DNA of 64,000 bases, from positions 127,541 through 191,540 of the forward strand of contig JAHDIQ010000003.1 of assembly GCA_020630715.1 (NCBI GenBank). The letters are read 5' to 3'. The stretch is from Nonlabens sp. (lineage in GTDB: Bacteria > Bacteroidota > Bacteroidia > Flavobacteriales > Flavobacteriaceae). Shown here in pieces: positions 52,520 through 60,459 of the stretch (position 1 is the stretch's first letter; the number at the start of each line of letters is the position of its first letter). The notes beneath the pieces are model-generated. The model saw only the letters and a program-made list of their open reading frames with translations. It was not told the DNA's origin and ran no database searches. Position numbers and translations under genes: made by a program.

Positions 52520-53845
52520 TTTAAAAGTCCCTTCCTCTGGAACGGATTTAGGGTTGGCTTTTATGCTATTCAAACGAAGGGTAACCGCATTTCTATGCGC
52601 ATCTAATCCTTCTGCCGTTGCCATTGTTTCTACTGCCGGTCCTAGGTTTTGTATTCCTTGAGCCGTCGCTTTTTGATAAGTCACTTTATTCACAAAACTA
52701 TCTACTGAAACACCGCTATAATTGCGTGCATAACCATAAGTAGGTAGCGTGTGATTTGTGCCACTCGCATAATCGCCTAGACTTTCACACGTATAAGAAC
52801 CTATGAAAATAGATCCAGCTACTTGAATTTCGTTAGCTACTTCATCTGCATTTGAAGTGTTAATAATCAGGTGTTCTGGAGCATAAGCATCTGACCAGCG
52901 TACACATTCTTTGATACTTTCTAGAACTATAGTTTTACTGTTTTGTAACGCTGTTGTTGCAGTACGCTTTCGCGAAAGCGTACTTAATTGAACTTCTAAT
53001 TCCTTATTTACTTGTTGCGCAAGCACTTCAGAATCAGTTAACAATATAACTTGAGAATCTGGTCCGTGTTCTGCTTGTGCAAGTAAATCTGCTGCGACAA
53101 AACTTGGGTTAGCATCTTTATCTGCAATGACCAAAACTTCTGAAGGTCCAGCAGGCATATCAATAGCAACGCCAGCTTGTTGAGCAAGTTCTTTGGCACG
53201 AGTAACAAAAGCATTTCCAGGACCAAAAATCTTATCTACAGCAGGAATACTTTCAGTTCCATAAGTTAATCCCGCAATAGCACCAGCGCCACCAGCTTTA
53301 TAAATTTCGGTAATTCCACATAGGTTTGCTGTGTATAAAACTGCTGGATTTATCTGGCCAGAGGCATCTGTAGGACTGCATAAAATTACTCGCTTATTCC
53401 CAGCAATTCTTGCAGGAACACCTAACATTAAAACCGTGGAAAATAGCGGTGCAGATCCACCAGGAATATACAAACCTACTTTCTGAATAGGTAATGATTT
53501 TCTCCAGCAGGTCATGCCAGGCATGGTTTCTATTACAGGATATTCTCTTGTAAAACAGGCCTCGTGAAACTTATAAATATTGTTATAAGCCGTTTGAATA
53601 GCGTCTTTTAGTTCAGGATCAATATGGTTTTTTGCAAATTCGATCTCGGCTTCAGTAACTTGAAGTGAGGTTAATGTCGCCTGGTCAAATTGCAATGCAA
53701 AATCAATTAACGCCTGATCACCAGTATTTTGAACTTTCTTAATGATTTCTTGCACCGCGTTATCCACATTAACACGTTCCTGTAGCGGACGTTCTAATAA
53801 TGCATCTTTTTGAGAGTTGTCTGGATTAGAAATAATATTCATCAC
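52142..53845 (-). CDS. hisD: Histidinol dehydrogenase HisD fused to a DUF559 nuclease-like domain
   Basis: A 567-residue fusion; HisD alone is about 430. Residues 1-428 are a complete HisD: GLYIPGGSAPLFST, GPGNAFVTRAKELA, AEHGPDSQ, YAPEHLI and the normal end EGLDAHRNAVTLRL. Residues 429-443 (KANPKSVPEEGTFKG) are a translated half REP-like element. Residues about 446-567 are a DUF559 domain (NPTETEALVWEELRNKKL, FRRQHIIDKYIVDF, KLIIEIDGEIH, LRFTDKEVLNN) with PD-(D/E)xK candidates Asp503, Glu514 and Asp516. HisD catalyses the last two steps to histidine. It overlaps hisG by 4 bases. The palindrome is translated as TLSRKR at 289-294. Confidence 0.95.
   Translation of the reverse strand: MMNIISNPDNSQKDALLERPLQERVNVDNAVQEIIKKVQNTGDQALIDFALQFDQATLTSLQVTEAEIEFAKNHIDPELKDAIQTAYNNIYKFHEACFTREYPVIETMPGMTCWRKSLPIQKVGLYIPGGSAPLFSTVLMLGVPARIAGNKRVILCSPTDASGQINPAVLYTANLCGITEIYKAGGAGAIAGLTYGTESIPAVDKIFGPGNAFVTRAKELAQQAGVAIDMPAGPSEVLVIADKDANPSFVAADLLAQAEHGPDSQVILLTDSEVLAQQVNKELEVQLSTLSRKRTATTALQNSKTIVLESIKECVRWSDAYAPEHLIINTSNADEVANEIQVAGSIFIGSYTCESLGDYASGTNHTLPTYGYARNYSGVSVDSFVNKVTYQKATAQGIQNLGPAVETMATAEGLDAHRNAVTLRLNSIKANPKSVPEEGTFKGRQKYSYETARKSIYGTLKERASQMRKNPTETEALVWEELRNKKLDIKFRRQHIIDKYIVDFASIETKLIIEIDGEIHKFQAPADKERQVFLENKGFKFLRFTDKEVLNNKDSVIKRIKDKIEQL
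52522..52562. repeat. Half REP-like element at the HisD-DUF559 junction
   Basis: Plus strand has AAAGTCCCTTCC, a 3-base centre, GGAACGGATTTAGGG and TTGGCTTTTA: the same as the right half of the elements at 51831-52142 apart from one or two bases. It is read through as the fusion linker. Confidence 0.9.
52967..52978. repeat. Dispersed palindrome inside hisD
   Basis: Exact core within a perfect 24-bp palindrome (52961-52984), the longest copy in the window; read as TLSRKR. Confidence 0.92.
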
Positions 53846-54693
53846 GCAATTAATTTTTCTATAGGACTTACTAAAATACCTTCGGCACCGGCGTCTTTTA
53901 ATTGATCAATCACGTTCCAAAAATCATTTTCTTCAATCACGCTGTGTAAACTAGACCAGCCATCTTGTGCCAGTGGTAGCACTGTCGGGCTTTTCATTCC
54001 TGGTAATAGATTTGAGATTTCTTCTATCTTATCGTTAGGTGCGTTGAGTAAGATATATTTACTTTTCCTTGCATTTTGTACCGCTTCCATACGGAAGAGT
54101 AACTTGTTTAAAATATCTTTTTTATCACTAGCTAGACTAGGATTAGAAATTAAAACCGCTTCACTGTACATCACAGTTTCTACTTCTTTAAGACCATTCA
54201 TCACCAGTGTAGAACCTGTGGAAACGATGTCACAAATACCTTCTGCCAGTCCTATTCCTGGAGCAATTTCTACGCTTCCACCTATTTCTTCTGTAGTGGC
54301 GCTAATACCTTTATCTGCAAAGAATTTTTTAACGATGGTCGTATAACTGCTCGCTACTTTTTTACCATTGAACCATTCTAATCCTGTATAATCTACATCT
54401 TTTTGAACGGCAAGACTTAAACGGCAACCCGCAAAACCTAGTTGCTTGATGACATCTACTTTTTGGTCTTTTTCTTCTACTTCATTAAGTCCTAAAATCC
54501 CTAAATCTGCTACGCCATTTGCAACGTATTGCGGAATATCATCATCGCGCAGAAAGAGAATTTCCATCGGGAAATTTTTTGCTCGTGTAGATAATTTACG
54601 GCCACCTTTGTCAAATTTGATTCCGCAATCTTGTAATAACGCCAGTGACTTATCTGATAGTCTTCCTGATTTTTGTACTGCTATTCGTGTCAT
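53842..54693 (-). CDS. hisG: ATP phosphoribosyltransferase HisG (long form)
   Basis: A 283-residue enzyme for the first, feedback-controlled step of histidine synthesis. Start MTRIAVQKSGRLSDKSLALL, the DDDIPQYVANGVADLGI block, and the PRPP loop EGICDIVSTGSTL are present. The C-terminal ACT-like domain (about 210-283) makes it the long, HisZ-independent form. First structural gene of the his operon, 42 bases after an attenuator hairpin. Confidence 0.96.
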   Translation of the reverse strand: MTRIAVQKSGRLSDKSLALLQDCGIKFDKGGRKLSTRAKNFPMEILFLRDDDIPQYVANGVADLGILGLNEVEEKDQKVDVIKQLGFAGCRLSLAVQKDVDYTGLEWFNGKKVASSYTTIVKKFFADKGISATTEEIGGSVEIAPGIGLAEGICDIVSTGSTLVMNGLKEVETVMYSEAVLISNPSLASDKKDILNKLLFRMEAVQNARKSKYILLNAPNDKIEEISNLLPGMKSPTVLPLAQDGWSSLHSVIEENDFWNVIDQLKDAGAEGILVSPIEKLIA

Positions 54694-54734
54694 TTAATAC
54701 TTGTATGTGTCTGTTCAGAATGATTTTGAAATAA

Positions 54735-54762
54735 AAAAACCGCCTGAAACAGACGGTTTTTA
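54735..54762 (-). terminator. his operon attenuator terminator
   Basis: Stem arms (minus strand) AAAAACCGTCTG and CAGGCGGTTTTT with one G-U pair, then a T run. The leader sequence CAGGCG (54799-54804), in the last leader-peptide codons, can pair instead with the CGTCTG arm as an antiterminator. Confidence 0.88.
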
Positions 54763-54792
54763 AAAATATGTTTGAGTTACATCAATACACTT

Positions 54793-54846
54793 TTAGCTCG
54801 CCTGACGGTAAGTTAAATAGTGATGATGTAGGTTCTTATTTCTCAT
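54793..54846 (-). CDS. hisL: his leader peptide (MRNKNLHHHYLTYRQAS)
   Basis: A 17-codon ORF with three consecutive His codons, ending 31 bases before the terminator stem and about 100 before hisG. It begins 7 bases after a -7 box, so translation starts near the 5' end of the transcript. This is the expected design of a ribosome-mediated attenuator: stalling at His codons favours the antiterminator. Confidence 0.87.
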   Translation of the reverse strand: MRNKNLHHHYLTYRQAS

Positions 54847-54853
54847 TGTGATA

Positions 54854-54861
54854 CAAATGTA
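54854..54861 (-). promoter_or_regulatory. -7 promoter box of the his operon (TACATTTG)
   Basis: Exact TAnnTTTG on the minus strand, 7 bases before the leader ATG. The -33 region is taken up by a dispersed palindrome (54874-54885). Confidence 0.65.
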
Positions 54862-54873
54862 TGTTAGAGTATG

Positions 54874-54885
54874 CTTTCGCGAAAG
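54874..54885. repeat. Dispersed palindrome, intergenic, in the his promoter
   Basis: Exact core, between the trpA stop and the his -7 box, at the place of the -33 element. Confidence 0.9.
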
Positions 54886-54909
54886 CGAAATACAAACAAT
54901 CACATTTAA

Positions 54910-55683
54910 TTAACTTTTAATAGAAGTCACATAATTTTGAGTTGCCACGGTAATATCATCCACATCGCTAATCTGACGGATGAACTCACTACCTATAATT
55001 GCACCATCCACGTATTTACACGCATCCTTGAAATTTTGCTGATTCTTAATATTGAAACCGGTCAGAATAGGTGTTTTTAAATTCATGTCTTTGAGCTTAC
55101 CTAGATAATTGGTTGCGCTGGAAAAATCTGATTTAGAGCCAGTCGTACTAGCGCTACTTACAGCATAAATAAAACCGTTTGAGTTATTGTCGATTTCTCT
55201 AATTCGTTTTTCAGAGGTTTGTGGCGTCACGAGAAATATATTACTGATGTTATACTTTTCAAAGATTGCCTTAAACTCAGTTTGATAGATATACATAGGT
55301 AAATCAGGAATGATGAGTCCATCAACGCCTACTTCATTACATTTTTCACAGAATGCTTCTAATCCATATTGCATTACAGGATTGAGATATCCCATTAATA
55401 GGATAGGTGCTTTTGCCGTATGATTTTCTAATTGAGCAAATAACTTTTCAATAGACATTCCATTTTCCAAAGCAATTTTACTGCTTTTCTGAATCGTAGG
55501 ACCATCTGCTAGTGGATCACTAAACGGTATTCCTATTTCTACTAGATCTACGTTTGCATTTTCTAAAGCCGTTAGTAGGGTAGTGGTATCTTCTAATTTT
55601 GGATAACCAGCGGTGAAGAATATATTGAGTAGGTTCTTTGGTTTTGAACTTAGCAGTTGTGTGAGTTTATTTTTAATTGTCAT
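54910..55683 (-). CDS. trpA: Tryptophan synthase alpha subunit
   Basis: A 257-residue barrel that cleaves indole-glycerol phosphate. FFTAGYPKLEDTTTLLTAL, the catalytic Glu in LVEIGIPFSDPLADGP, and the Asp in GLIIPDLP are present. Last gene of the trp operon, 45 bases after trpB. Confidence 0.95.
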   Translation of the reverse strand: MTIKNKLTQLLSSKPKNLLNIFFTAGYPKLEDTTTLLTALENANVDLVEIGIPFSDPLADGPTIQKSSKIALENGMSIEKLFAQLENHTAKAPILLMGYLNPVMQYGLEAFCEKCNEVGVDGLIIPDLPMYIYQTEFKAIFEKYNISNIFLVTPQTSEKRIREIDNNSNGFIYAVSSASTTGSKSDFSSATNYLGKLKDMNLKTPILTGFNIKNQQNFKDACKYVDGAIIGSEFIRQISDVDDITVATQNYVTSIKS

Positions 55684-55728
55684 TGAGATTGTATCAAACG
55701 CATCCGCTCTACAACGGATTGACAGTTG

Positions 55729-56898
55729 TTAAATTAAATTTAGTTCGTCCATGTACGTATTCATATCCTTATCGCCGCGACCAGAAAGGTTAATCACCAC
55801 ACGATCTGTAGGTTTGAGGTCTAGATCTTTTAATACAGAAAATGCATGTGCAGTTTCTAACGCAGGAATGATTCCTTCTAGACGACTGCATTCTACGGCA
55901 GCTTTTAGCGCATCTGCATCTGTAACAGCCATATATTGAGCACGATCAGATACTTTTAACCATGCGTGCGCTGGACCTATTCCTGGATAGTCTAATCCTG
56001 CCGAAATACTATGAGGTTCTACAACCTGTCCATCTTTATCTTGCATCATAATAGAACGGCTGGCATGAAGAACTCCTGGCGTTCCTAAAGTTAATGTAGC
56101 GGCTGTTTTGTCAGTATCTACTCCTAATCCGGCTGCTTCTACACCTATCAATTTCACGCTTTCATCATCTAGAAAATGATAAAAAGCTCCCATAGCGTTA
56201 GATCCACCACCTACACAAGCGATGACAAAATCTGGTAAACCATCCATCTGTTTTTTAATCTCGGCAGAAATTACTGATTGATAACGTGCTACCATATCTG
56301 GATATGGATGTGGTCCTACTACAGAACCTATGATGTAATGAGTATCTTCTGGATTATTGATCCAGTCGCGCATCGCTTCATTAGTAGCATCTTTTAAGGT
56401 TTTTGAACCGCTAGTTGCTGGTCTTACTGTTGCGCCAAGCATTTTCATACGTGCCACATTAGGTGCCTGACGTTCTATGTCTTTTTCACCCATATAAACG
56501 ATACATTCCAGACCTTTTAATGCACAAACCGTAGCCGTTGCTACACCATGTTGTCCTGCGCCAGTCTCTGCAATGATTCTTTTTTTACCTAGTTTTTCGG
56601 CAAGAAGAATCTGACCTATGGTGTTATTCACTTTATGCGCTCCGGTATGACAAAGATCTTCTCGTTTTAACCAGATTTGCGCACCATATTTTGCAGATAA
56701 TCGTTTTGCCAAAAATAGTGGAGTAGGGCGACCTACGTAATCCTTTAATAACTGATGAAACTCTTCTTGAAACTCAGGTGATTTTTCAATCGCTAGATAA
56801 TTTTCTTGAAGTTCTTCAATATTAGGATAGAGCAATTCTGGAATGAATGCACCACCAAATTCTCCATAAAATCCTTTCTCATCTACTAGGTAACTCAT
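55729..56898 (-). CDS. trpB: Tryptophan synthase beta subunit
   Basis: A 389-residue PLP enzyme joining indole and serine. PLP Lys lies in [25 protein letters not shown] and [12 protein letters not shown] are the phosphate and cofactor loops. Normal length. It overlaps trpF by 4 bases. Confidence 0.97.
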   Translation of the reverse strand: MSYLVDEKGFYGEFGGAFIPELLYPNIEELQENYLAIEKSPEFQEEFHQLLKDYVGRPTPLFLAKRLSAKYGAQIWLKREDLCHTGAHKVNNTIGQILLAEKLGKKRIIAETGAGQHGVATATVCALKGLECIVYMGEKDIERQAPNVARMKMLGATVRPATSGSKTLKDATNEAMRDWINNPEDTHYIIGSVVGPHPYPDMVARYQSVISAEIKKQMDGLPDFVIACVGGGSNAMGAFYHFLDDESVKLIGVEAAGLGVDTDKTAATLTLGTPGVLHASRSIMMQDKDGQVVEPHSISAGLDYPGIGPAHAWLKVSDRAQYMAVTDADALKAAVECSRLEGIIPALETAHAFSVLKDLDLKPTDRVVINLSGRGDKDMNTYMDELNLI

Positions 56899-57533
56899 TT
56901 TCTCAGTTTTTCTATGAATGTTTTTAAGTCTGCTATGTTTTTATTTCCCGGTTCTGTTTCAAATTTTGAGTTTAAATCCACACCTAAAAACATATTGTGT
57001 TTTATCTCTTTTATCGCACTGGCATCTTCTTTGGAAATGCCACCACTTAATAAAAATGGGACGTTGCCTTTATAATAGTCGAGGAGTTGCCAGTTAAATT
57101 TCTTACCACTACCGCCATAATTAGGTGTTGCAGTATCAAATAGAAAGAACAGGTTTCCTACGTATTTTTTAGCAAGCTCTTCCCATTCACTCAGGCTATC
57201 AAAATCAAAGTCTTCTCTAATCTGGAATGCTTTAAAAATCTTGATGTCTAGTTCTAGTAACCCTTTCGCGAAAGCAACATTCTCATCACCATGTAGTTGC
57301 ACCACGTCCAACTGTAATGGAATGAAATCTTGCAATATATTCTCCACAGTCTCATTCACATAAACACCTACCGTTCCTTTATTCATCGTGAGTTTTGAAA
57401 CTTTTTCTTTTTGATCATTGCTAACAAATCGTTTTGACTTAGAATAACGGATGATTCCCATGAAATCGATGTCTAATTCCTGCAATTCATTGATGTTTTC
57501 AACATCGCGCATACCGCACACTTTTATCATCAT
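56895..57533 (-). CDS. trpF: Phosphoribosylanthranilate isomerase
   Basis: A 212-residue barrel. Start [17 protein letters not shown] (catalytic Cys in KVCGM), VQLHGDE, and [15 protein letters not shown] with [16 protein letters not shown]. The palindrome is translated as VAFAKGL within the helix after VQLHGDE. It overlaps trpC by 4 bases. Confidence 0.96.
   Translation of the reverse strand: MMIKVCGMRDVENINELQELDIDFMGIIRYSKSKRFVSNDQKEKVSKLTMNKGTVGVYVNETVENILQDFIPLQLDVVQLHGDENVAFAKGLLELDIKIFKAFQIREDFDFDSLSEWEELAKKYVGNLFFLFDTATPNYGGSGKKFNWQLLDYYKGNVPFLLSGGISKEDASAIKEIKHNMFLGVDLNSKFETEPGNKNIADLKTFIEKLRK
57263..57274. repeat. Dispersed palindrome inside trpF
   Basis: Exact core, read as VAFAKGL. 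Confidence 0.9.
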
Positions 57534-58333
57534 GACTGTATGGCTTTTATAAATTCTTTACAGCTATGACCAGGATCATCAGTTTTCATGAAATTTTCAC
57601 CGATTAGAAAACCTTGAAATCCAAGTATTTTAAGCTCTTTTACAACTTCTGGATTTGAAATTCCACTTTCACTAATCGCTAGGACACCTTCGGGAAAATG
57701 AGGTAATAAATCTTTGCTATTTTGAATGTCAGTCTTGAATCTTTTTAAATCGCGGTTGTTGACACCTATAATAAATCGATCTGCGCTGAAAGTTTTTGTT
57801 ACTTCTTTAATTCTATTAAGTTCTTCTAGATCATGAACTTCAAATAAGATTTCAAGTCCTAAATTAAGTGCTTCAAGTGATAGGGTTTTTAATTCCTCAT
57901 CACCTAAACAGGCTGCGATGAGCAGAATAGCGTCTGCACCATAAGCTTTGGCTTCATGGATTTGATAGATGTCAATCATGAAGTCTTTACGCAGTATAGG
58001 AATATTGATCTGATTTCTAGCTTTTAATAAATCAGCTAGGGTACCACCAAAAAAAGGTTCATCTGTCAAACAGCTAGTGGCACTCGCACCAGCTTTTTCA
58101 TATCCTGTAATGACTTCCTGCAAGCTCGCTGGGCAATTAAAAGAGCCTTTGCTAGGACTTTGTCTTTTATGCTCTGCAATGATACCGCTACCGTTTTTTA
58201 AGCTATGATGCAACGATACTGTTTTGCGATTATAGTGTTGCATTGCTCGTAGGTCAGAAAGTGAGATTTGCTCTTTTCTCGCTTTAAGATCTTTGGCAGT
58301 TTGGGTTGTTATTTTAGTTAAGATGTCCGTCAT
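57530..58333 (-). CDS. trpC: Indole-3-glycerol phosphate synthase
   Basis: A 267-residue barrel. GIIAEHKRQSPSKGSF (catalytic Lys), LTDEPFFGG, ILRKDFMID, LFEVHDLEEL, IGVNNRDLKRF and ISESGIS are all in place. Separate from trpF, as usual in Bacteroidota. Confidence 0.97.
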   Translation of the reverse strand: MTDILTKITTQTAKDLKARKEQISLSDLRAMQHYNRKTVSLHHSLKNGSGIIAEHKRQSPSKGSFNCPASLQEVITGYEKAGASATSCLTDEPFFGGTLADLLKARNQINIPILRKDFMIDIYQIHEAKAYGADAILLIAACLGDEELKTLSLEALNLGLEILFEVHDLEELNRIKEVTKTFSADRFIIGVNNRDLKRFKTDIQNSKDLLPHFPEGVLAISESGISNPEVVKELKILGFQGFLIGENFMKTDDPGHSCKEFIKAIQS

Positions 58334-58360
58334 TATCTATTTCTCTAGTTTTCTTTAGTC

Positions 58361-58380
58361 GGGCGGACTCAAGTCCGCCC
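58361..58380. repeat. REP-like palindrome between trpD and trpC
   Basis: Arms GGGCGGACT and AGTCCGCCC with a two-base centre. There is no T run, so it is not an intrinsic terminator. Confidence 0.8.
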
Positions 58381-58390
58381 TTACTGTTGT

Positions 58391-59389
58391 TTAGTTTGTT
58401 TTTAGTTTAAGCAAGGTTTGAAAACTTTCTAACGCTTTTCCTAACTTTAGAGATTCTCTTGCAACATCAACAGCTTCTTTAATGGTTATATTCTTTGCGA
58501 TAGAAATGGCTGTAGCCGCATTTGCAATCACTACGTTTTTTTGAGCATCTGTAGCGTTGTTTTGTAAAACATTCATAAATATTATTGCGGCATCTTCTAC
58601 GGTGTTACCACCATAAATGTCTGATTGCTCTAGTTGCTCTAGTCCAAAGTCACTAGCGTTTAAATCACTAACTCCATTATTAGTCGCTACGCGTACATTT
58701 CCCGTCAGACTTACCTCGTCATAGCCTTCATGGGCGTGCAAAATGGCATATTTCTTATCAGTTTCTGATTGAAATAGGTATTCATAGTTACGCGCCAGTT
58801 GTAAATTGAAAACACCTACACTTTGTAATTGAGGTCTTGCTGGATTTACTAGCGGTCCTAACATATTGAAAAAGGTTTTTATGCCTAATTGTTTTCTAAT
58901 AGGTGCAACAGCTTTCATCGCAGGATGAAATAGTGGTGCATGAAGAAAACAAATGTTTGCCTCACTGATTTGTTTTCTTAATAGCCCATGGTCATTTGTG
59001 AACACAAAACCTAGATGTTCCATAACATTTGAGGAACCACTCACAGAACTTACACCGTAATTACCATGTTTTGCAACGGGAATTCCTGCTCCTGCTGTGA
59101 CAAAACTAGCCAGCGTACTGATGTTAAACGTGTCTTTTCCATCACCGCCTGTACCACATAGATCAATAGGATTAAATGCAGAAAGGTCAATCAAGTTTGC
59201 CTGTTCCAGCATCGCGTCTTTAAATCCTGCTAATTCATCTACCGTAATACTACGCATGGCATAAATGGTTAGGAAAGCGGCAATTTGACTATCGTTTACA
59301 CTACCATTTGTTATGGCAGTTAGGATGTCGTAAGCACGCTTGCGCGAAAGCGTACTGTGATTAAAAAGATCGTTCAATAATTCTTTCAT
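58391..59389 (-). CDS. trpD: Anthranilate phosphoribosyltransferase
   Basis: A 332-residue enzyme. The PRPP loop DLCGTGGDGKDTFNIST, AKHGNYGVSSVSGSSNVMEHLG and FFNMLGPLVNPARP are diagnostic. A near-exact palindrome copy is translated as STLSRKRAYD at the N-terminal helix, where the family usually has a similar small polar segment. One base separates it from trpG. Confidence 0.97.
   Translation of the reverse strand: MKELLNDLFNHSTLSRKRAYDILTAITNGSVNDSQIAAFLTIYAMRSITVDELAGFKDAMLEQANLIDLSAFNPIDLCGTGGDGKDTFNISTLASFVTAGAGIPVAKHGNYGVSSVSGSSNVMEHLGFVFTNDHGLLRKQISEANICFLHAPLFHPAMKAVAPIRKQLGIKTFFNMLGPLVNPARPQLQSVGVFNLQLARNYEYLFQSETDKKYAILHAHEGYDEVSLTGNVRVATNNGVSDLNASDFGLEQLEQSDIYGGNTVEDAAIIFMNVLQNNATDAQKNVVIANAATAISIAKNITIKEAVDVARESLKLGKALESFQTLLKLKTN
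59339..59350. repeat. Dispersed palindrome, one mismatch, in trpD
   Basis: CTTGCGCGAAAG; read as LSRKRA. Confidence 0.7.
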
Positions 59390-59390
59390 C

Positions 59391-59969
59391 CTATAGCGTT
59401 TCTATAAAATTCTTAAGCATGGTTTTACCATCTGGTGTCATGATGCTTTCTGGATGAAATTGAATACCATAAATGGGTAAACTCACATGCTGTAAGGCCA
59501 TGATCTGATTGTTCTCATCACTAGCCGTGATCTTCAATTGTGATGGGAAACTCTGGTTTTGCGCGACCCATGAATGATATCTTCCAGCTTTAAAAGAGTT
59601 AGGAACATCTTGAAAAATAATTGAAGAATCATGAGTCATCGTTGTTGCTATACCATGATAAACGGTATCTAGATTAATGATTTCTCCTCCAAAAACCTCA
59701 GTAATGGCTTGATGACCTAAACAAATTCCTAACAGTGGTTTTTTATCTTTCATGTATTCTATGATAGGGATTAAATTTCCTGCTTCACGAGGAATTCCTG
59801 GTCCTGGAGAAAGTACAATCGCATCGTATTTTTCACATTCTTCTGGTCTGATTTTATCATTGCGCACCACGGTAACAACAACTTCTAAATCTTCTAAATA
59901 GTGAACTAGATTGTAAGTGAAGCTATCATAGTTATCAATAAGTAGGATGTTTTTACTCATCATTATCAT
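59391..59969 (-). CDS. trpG: Anthranilate synthase component II (glutaminase)
   Basis: A 192-residue class I glutamine amidotransferase. Start LLIDNYDSFTYNLVHYL, nucleophile Cys in GICLGHQAI, and the His/Glu pair in QFHPESIMTPDG. The first possible ATG (59969) and a later one (59960, MSKNILLID) are both inside the end of the lipoprotein gene; the later is closer to the family N-terminus. Confidence 0.95.
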   Translation of the reverse strand: MIMMSKNILLIDNYDSFTYNLVHYLEDLEVVVTVVRNDKIRPEECEKYDAIVLSPGPGIPREAGNLIPIIEYMKDKKPLLGICLGHQAITEVFGGEIINLDTVYHGIATTMTHDSSIIFQDVPNSFKAGRYHSWVAQNQSFPSQLKITASDENNQIMALQHVSLPIYGIQFHPESIMTPDGKTMLKNFIETL

Positions 59970-60453
59970 TTATAAAACGTCCTTTTTCATTGATCCTTCC
60001 TGTTTTCTGATCACCATTTTCATAATTGATTTCATAGGTTAAATCTTTATTCAATTTTCCAGAGAATGGTATAGAATCTACGGTGCTACTTATAACGATA
60101 TCATCTAGTAAGCGCATATTTTTTTTAAAAGTGCGTAAAATAATTTGATGTTTTACCACGTCAGTCGTAGCATATGAACGTAACATGGTTTTTATAATAA
60201 ACTGGTCATTTTTAAAAATTGTTTCACCTTTTAATAGTTCACCTCTTAAAACCTCAGTGTAGTCTTGTTTAGACATATACTGATAAGCACTATCCTTAAA
60301 TCGAACAAAATTTGTTTTAGGAATATAACTGATCGTTTTCAAATCATTTTCTTTAATTATTTCTGAATCAAAAATGATTTTATTATCATCGCCACAGGCG
60401 GTCAGTGATAATATTGTTATTAATAATGTAGATAATTTTAAAAAGGATTTCAT
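59953..60453 (-). CDS. Lipoprotein of unknown function inside the trp operon
   Basis: A 166-residue protein with signal MKSFLKLSTLLITILSLTAC (lipobox Cys at 20) followed by GDDNK. The mature part is mostly beta and polar, ending YENGDQKTGRINEKGRFIN. I do not recognise a family. It starts 6 bases after trpE and overlaps trpG by 17, so it is co-transcribed and probably translationally coupled. A secreted lipoprotein has no known role in tryptophan synthesis. Confidence 0.75.
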   Translation of the reverse strand: MKSFLKLSTLLITILSLTACGDDNKIIFDSEIIKENDLKTISYIPKTNFVRFKDSAYQYMSKQDYTEVLRGELLKGETIFKNDQFIIKTMLRSYATTDVVKHQIILRTFKKNMRLLDDIVISSTVDSIPFSGKLNKDLTYEINYENGDQKTGRINEKGRFINDNDE

Positions 60454-60459
60454 TATGGT

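Noticed and set aside
58361-58380. Terminator inside the trp operon
   Set aside because: The stem is not followed by a T run on either strand.
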